Shown here one piece after another: positions 63,149 to 64,000 of a stretch of DNA of 64,000 nucleotides; position 1 is the stretch's first letter; every line of letters begins with the position of its first letter. The notes beneath the pieces were generated by a model. It was given only the letters and a program-made list of their open reading frames with translations, was not told the DNA's origin and searched no databases. Source of the stretch: Alphaproteobacteria bacterium (lineage in GTDB: Bacteria; Pseudomonadota; Alphaproteobacteria; RF32; CAG-239). The translations under genes and the position numbers were made by a program. The stretch lies in NCBI GenBank assembly GCA_017626035.1, contig JAGAJR010000023.1:1-64000 (forward strand). Direction: 5' to 3'.

Positions 63149-63453
63149 CTTGCACATTTCCAATCATCTACGCCAGATAAAATTTGTTTTTGTATAATCT
63201 CTCTTGCATTTTTAAAATGGTACTTCAAAAAAAACTTTTCTTCACCTAGTGCATCTAAGCTTTTAGAAAACAATCCCAGAAAAAATGATGGAGTAAATGT
63301 TACTATATAATCAGGAATAAGAACATCAATACTATCCGCATTTTTATCAAGTTCATCCAAACCAAATTTCTCTCTAGCATCCGCTCCCTTAACCTTACTG
63401 CCTAGAACAGTTGTTCTTCCTTGTGTTAATATCTCTAGATTAATTATTGTCAT
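63145..63453 (-). CDS. STAS-like (DUF4325-type) protein
   Basis: A 102-aa alpha/beta protein. The IDVLIPDYIVTFTPSFFLGLFS core is of the type found in the STAS-like DUF4325 family, where a strand is followed by a helix at a hydrophobic surface. STAS-like proteins often bind or are regulated by GHKL ATPases, and the gene before it is GHKL-like. It overlaps the previous gene by 14 bases. The family call is made from pattern memory and is tentative. Confidence 0.65.
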   Translation of the reverse strand: MTIINLEILTQGRTTVLGSKVKGADAREKFGLDELDKNADSIDVLIPDYIVTFTPSFFLGLFSKSLDALGEEKFFLKYHFKNAREIIQKQILSGVDDWKCAR

Positions 63454-64000
63454 TGTTTTTTACCTTTTTTTGTAAAGATTCAGCGTCTAACATAAATCGT
63501 GTTGTTATTATAGTTCCTGGAAATGCTTTTTGCAATAAATAGGCATATTTTTTATCCGGTGCAATTTTTTTATCTTGTTTTAAATTAAACCACTGGTAAT
63601 TTCTCTTATCATTTAATTTTACTGCATTTCCATATTTATCAGAAAATTTGACATAGACATTTCCTGATATTATAGCAATTTGAGGTTTTTCCTCTGAAAT
63701 AAATGTATCTCCTATTTCATTAATAAACTTCACCATTCTTAACATACCTATTCCTCCTCTGCTATCTTTATAATTCTCTCTGGTAGAACCATCCTGCAGA
63801 GCATAGACTGTTGCCAATATTTTTTGTGATACATTTTTGTGCATTTTTATATATGCATCTAATTCTTGTTTTACGGAATTATTTGTTGTTGATAAAATTG
63901 ATTCACAAATTGGCATACCTGTATTAATAAAGGAAAGGCTGCAAAAGTATTTTCCTTCTCTATATTCCATAAATGAAGTCATATACCAATTTCCTTCCTC
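63440..64000 (-). CDS. GHKL ATPase-like protein (5' end outside window)
   Basis: The frame is open to the window edge; 186 residues of the C-terminal part are visible. CSLSFINTGMPICESI resembles the ATP-binding N/G1-like box of GHKL ATPases (strand then NxG), and SRGGIGMLRM the G2-type glycine loop, followed by strands IAIISGNVYVKFSD. There is no HisKA dimerisation domain in the visible part, so this is probably a GHKL protein of the anti-sigma/defence type rather than an ordinary sensor kinase. It heads a tightly overlapping three-gene operon with the STAS-like and membrane genes. Confidence 0.7.
   Translation of the reverse strand, partial: EEGNWYMTSFMEYREGKYFCSLSFINTGMPICESILSTTNNSVKQELDAYIKMHKNVSQKILATVYALQDGSTRENYKDSRGGIGMLRMVKFINEIGDTFISEEKPQIAIISGNVYVKFSDKYGNAVKLNDKRNYQWFNLKQDKKIAPDKKYAYLLQKAFPGTIITTRFMLDAESLQKKVKNNDNN

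Overview
The window looks like chromosomal DNA of an AT-rich, uncultured-type Alphaproteobacterium, possibly one of the gut-associated lineages. The support is gene content rather than any marker search: alphaproteobacterial-style class II aldolase, M16 protease, Der/BamB/YfgM block, YajC-SecD-SecF, SUF operon, NlpD/DipM-like LytM lipoprotein and a small basic protein in front of murA. Nearly all genes carry good Shine-Dalgarno sites and many end at compact GC-rich hairpins followed by T-runs. TGA is an ordinary stop codon here. No rRNA, CRISPR array, transposase or integrase was seen.

Layout. 1-6.4 kb: the end of an unknown gene, an MsbA-like ABC exporter, a DUF5662-like protein, a LOG-family protein, queuine tRNA-ribosyltransferase and an M16 protease. 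6.4-13.7 kb: PhoB-type regulator, ribulose-phosphate epimerase, ferritin-like protein, class II aldolase and two large unrecognised proteins, one with an HExxH motif. 13.7-18.4 kb (minus): der, a BamB-like lipoprotein, a YfgM-like TPR protein and a membrane protein. 18.6-24.5 kb (plus): a diguanylate cyclase with a Pro/Gln-rich tail, an RNA uracil methyltransferase, a lipoprotein and transketolase. 24.6-31.3 kb (minus): L-serine dehydratase, an M49-like metallopeptidase, a membrane-anchored MEMO-AMMECR1 fusion, a HAD phosphatase and serS; trpS is divergent to serS.

33.7-39.2 kb is an accessory stretch that begins at a tRNA-Thr(GGT) gene. The tRNA 3' end is repeated 176 bp downstream. The stretch holds unrecognised genes, secreted or lipoproteins, and a NERD/zinc-ribbon gene broken by one TGA where a Trp is expected. 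39.3-59.9 kb is core again: a LysR-type regulator, murA, comF, an unusual SucCD-like pair lacking key catalytic residues, sufE, an M20 peptidase, and the SUF operon (sufB, MazG-like, a 56-aa protein, sufC, sufD, sufS, a DMT transporter, sufT). A PAS/degenerate-GGDEF protein, the LytM lipoprotein, yajC-secD-secF and a GpsA-like dehydrogenase follow.

59.9-64 kb (minus) is accessory: a zinc-ribbon coiled-coil protein, a nucleotidyltransferase-kinase fusion behind a structured leader that looks like a transcription attenuator, and a compact operon (GHKL ATPase-like, STAS-like, membrane coiled-coil) running off the right edge.

Most likely under-described: the attenuator-like leader with its kinase fusion, the edge GHKL/STAS/membrane operon, the SucCD-like pair without its phosphohistidine, and the membrane-tethered MEMO-AMMECR1 fusion in an apparent peptidase/serine-dehydratase operon. 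All functions come from reading motifs; no database search was possible.
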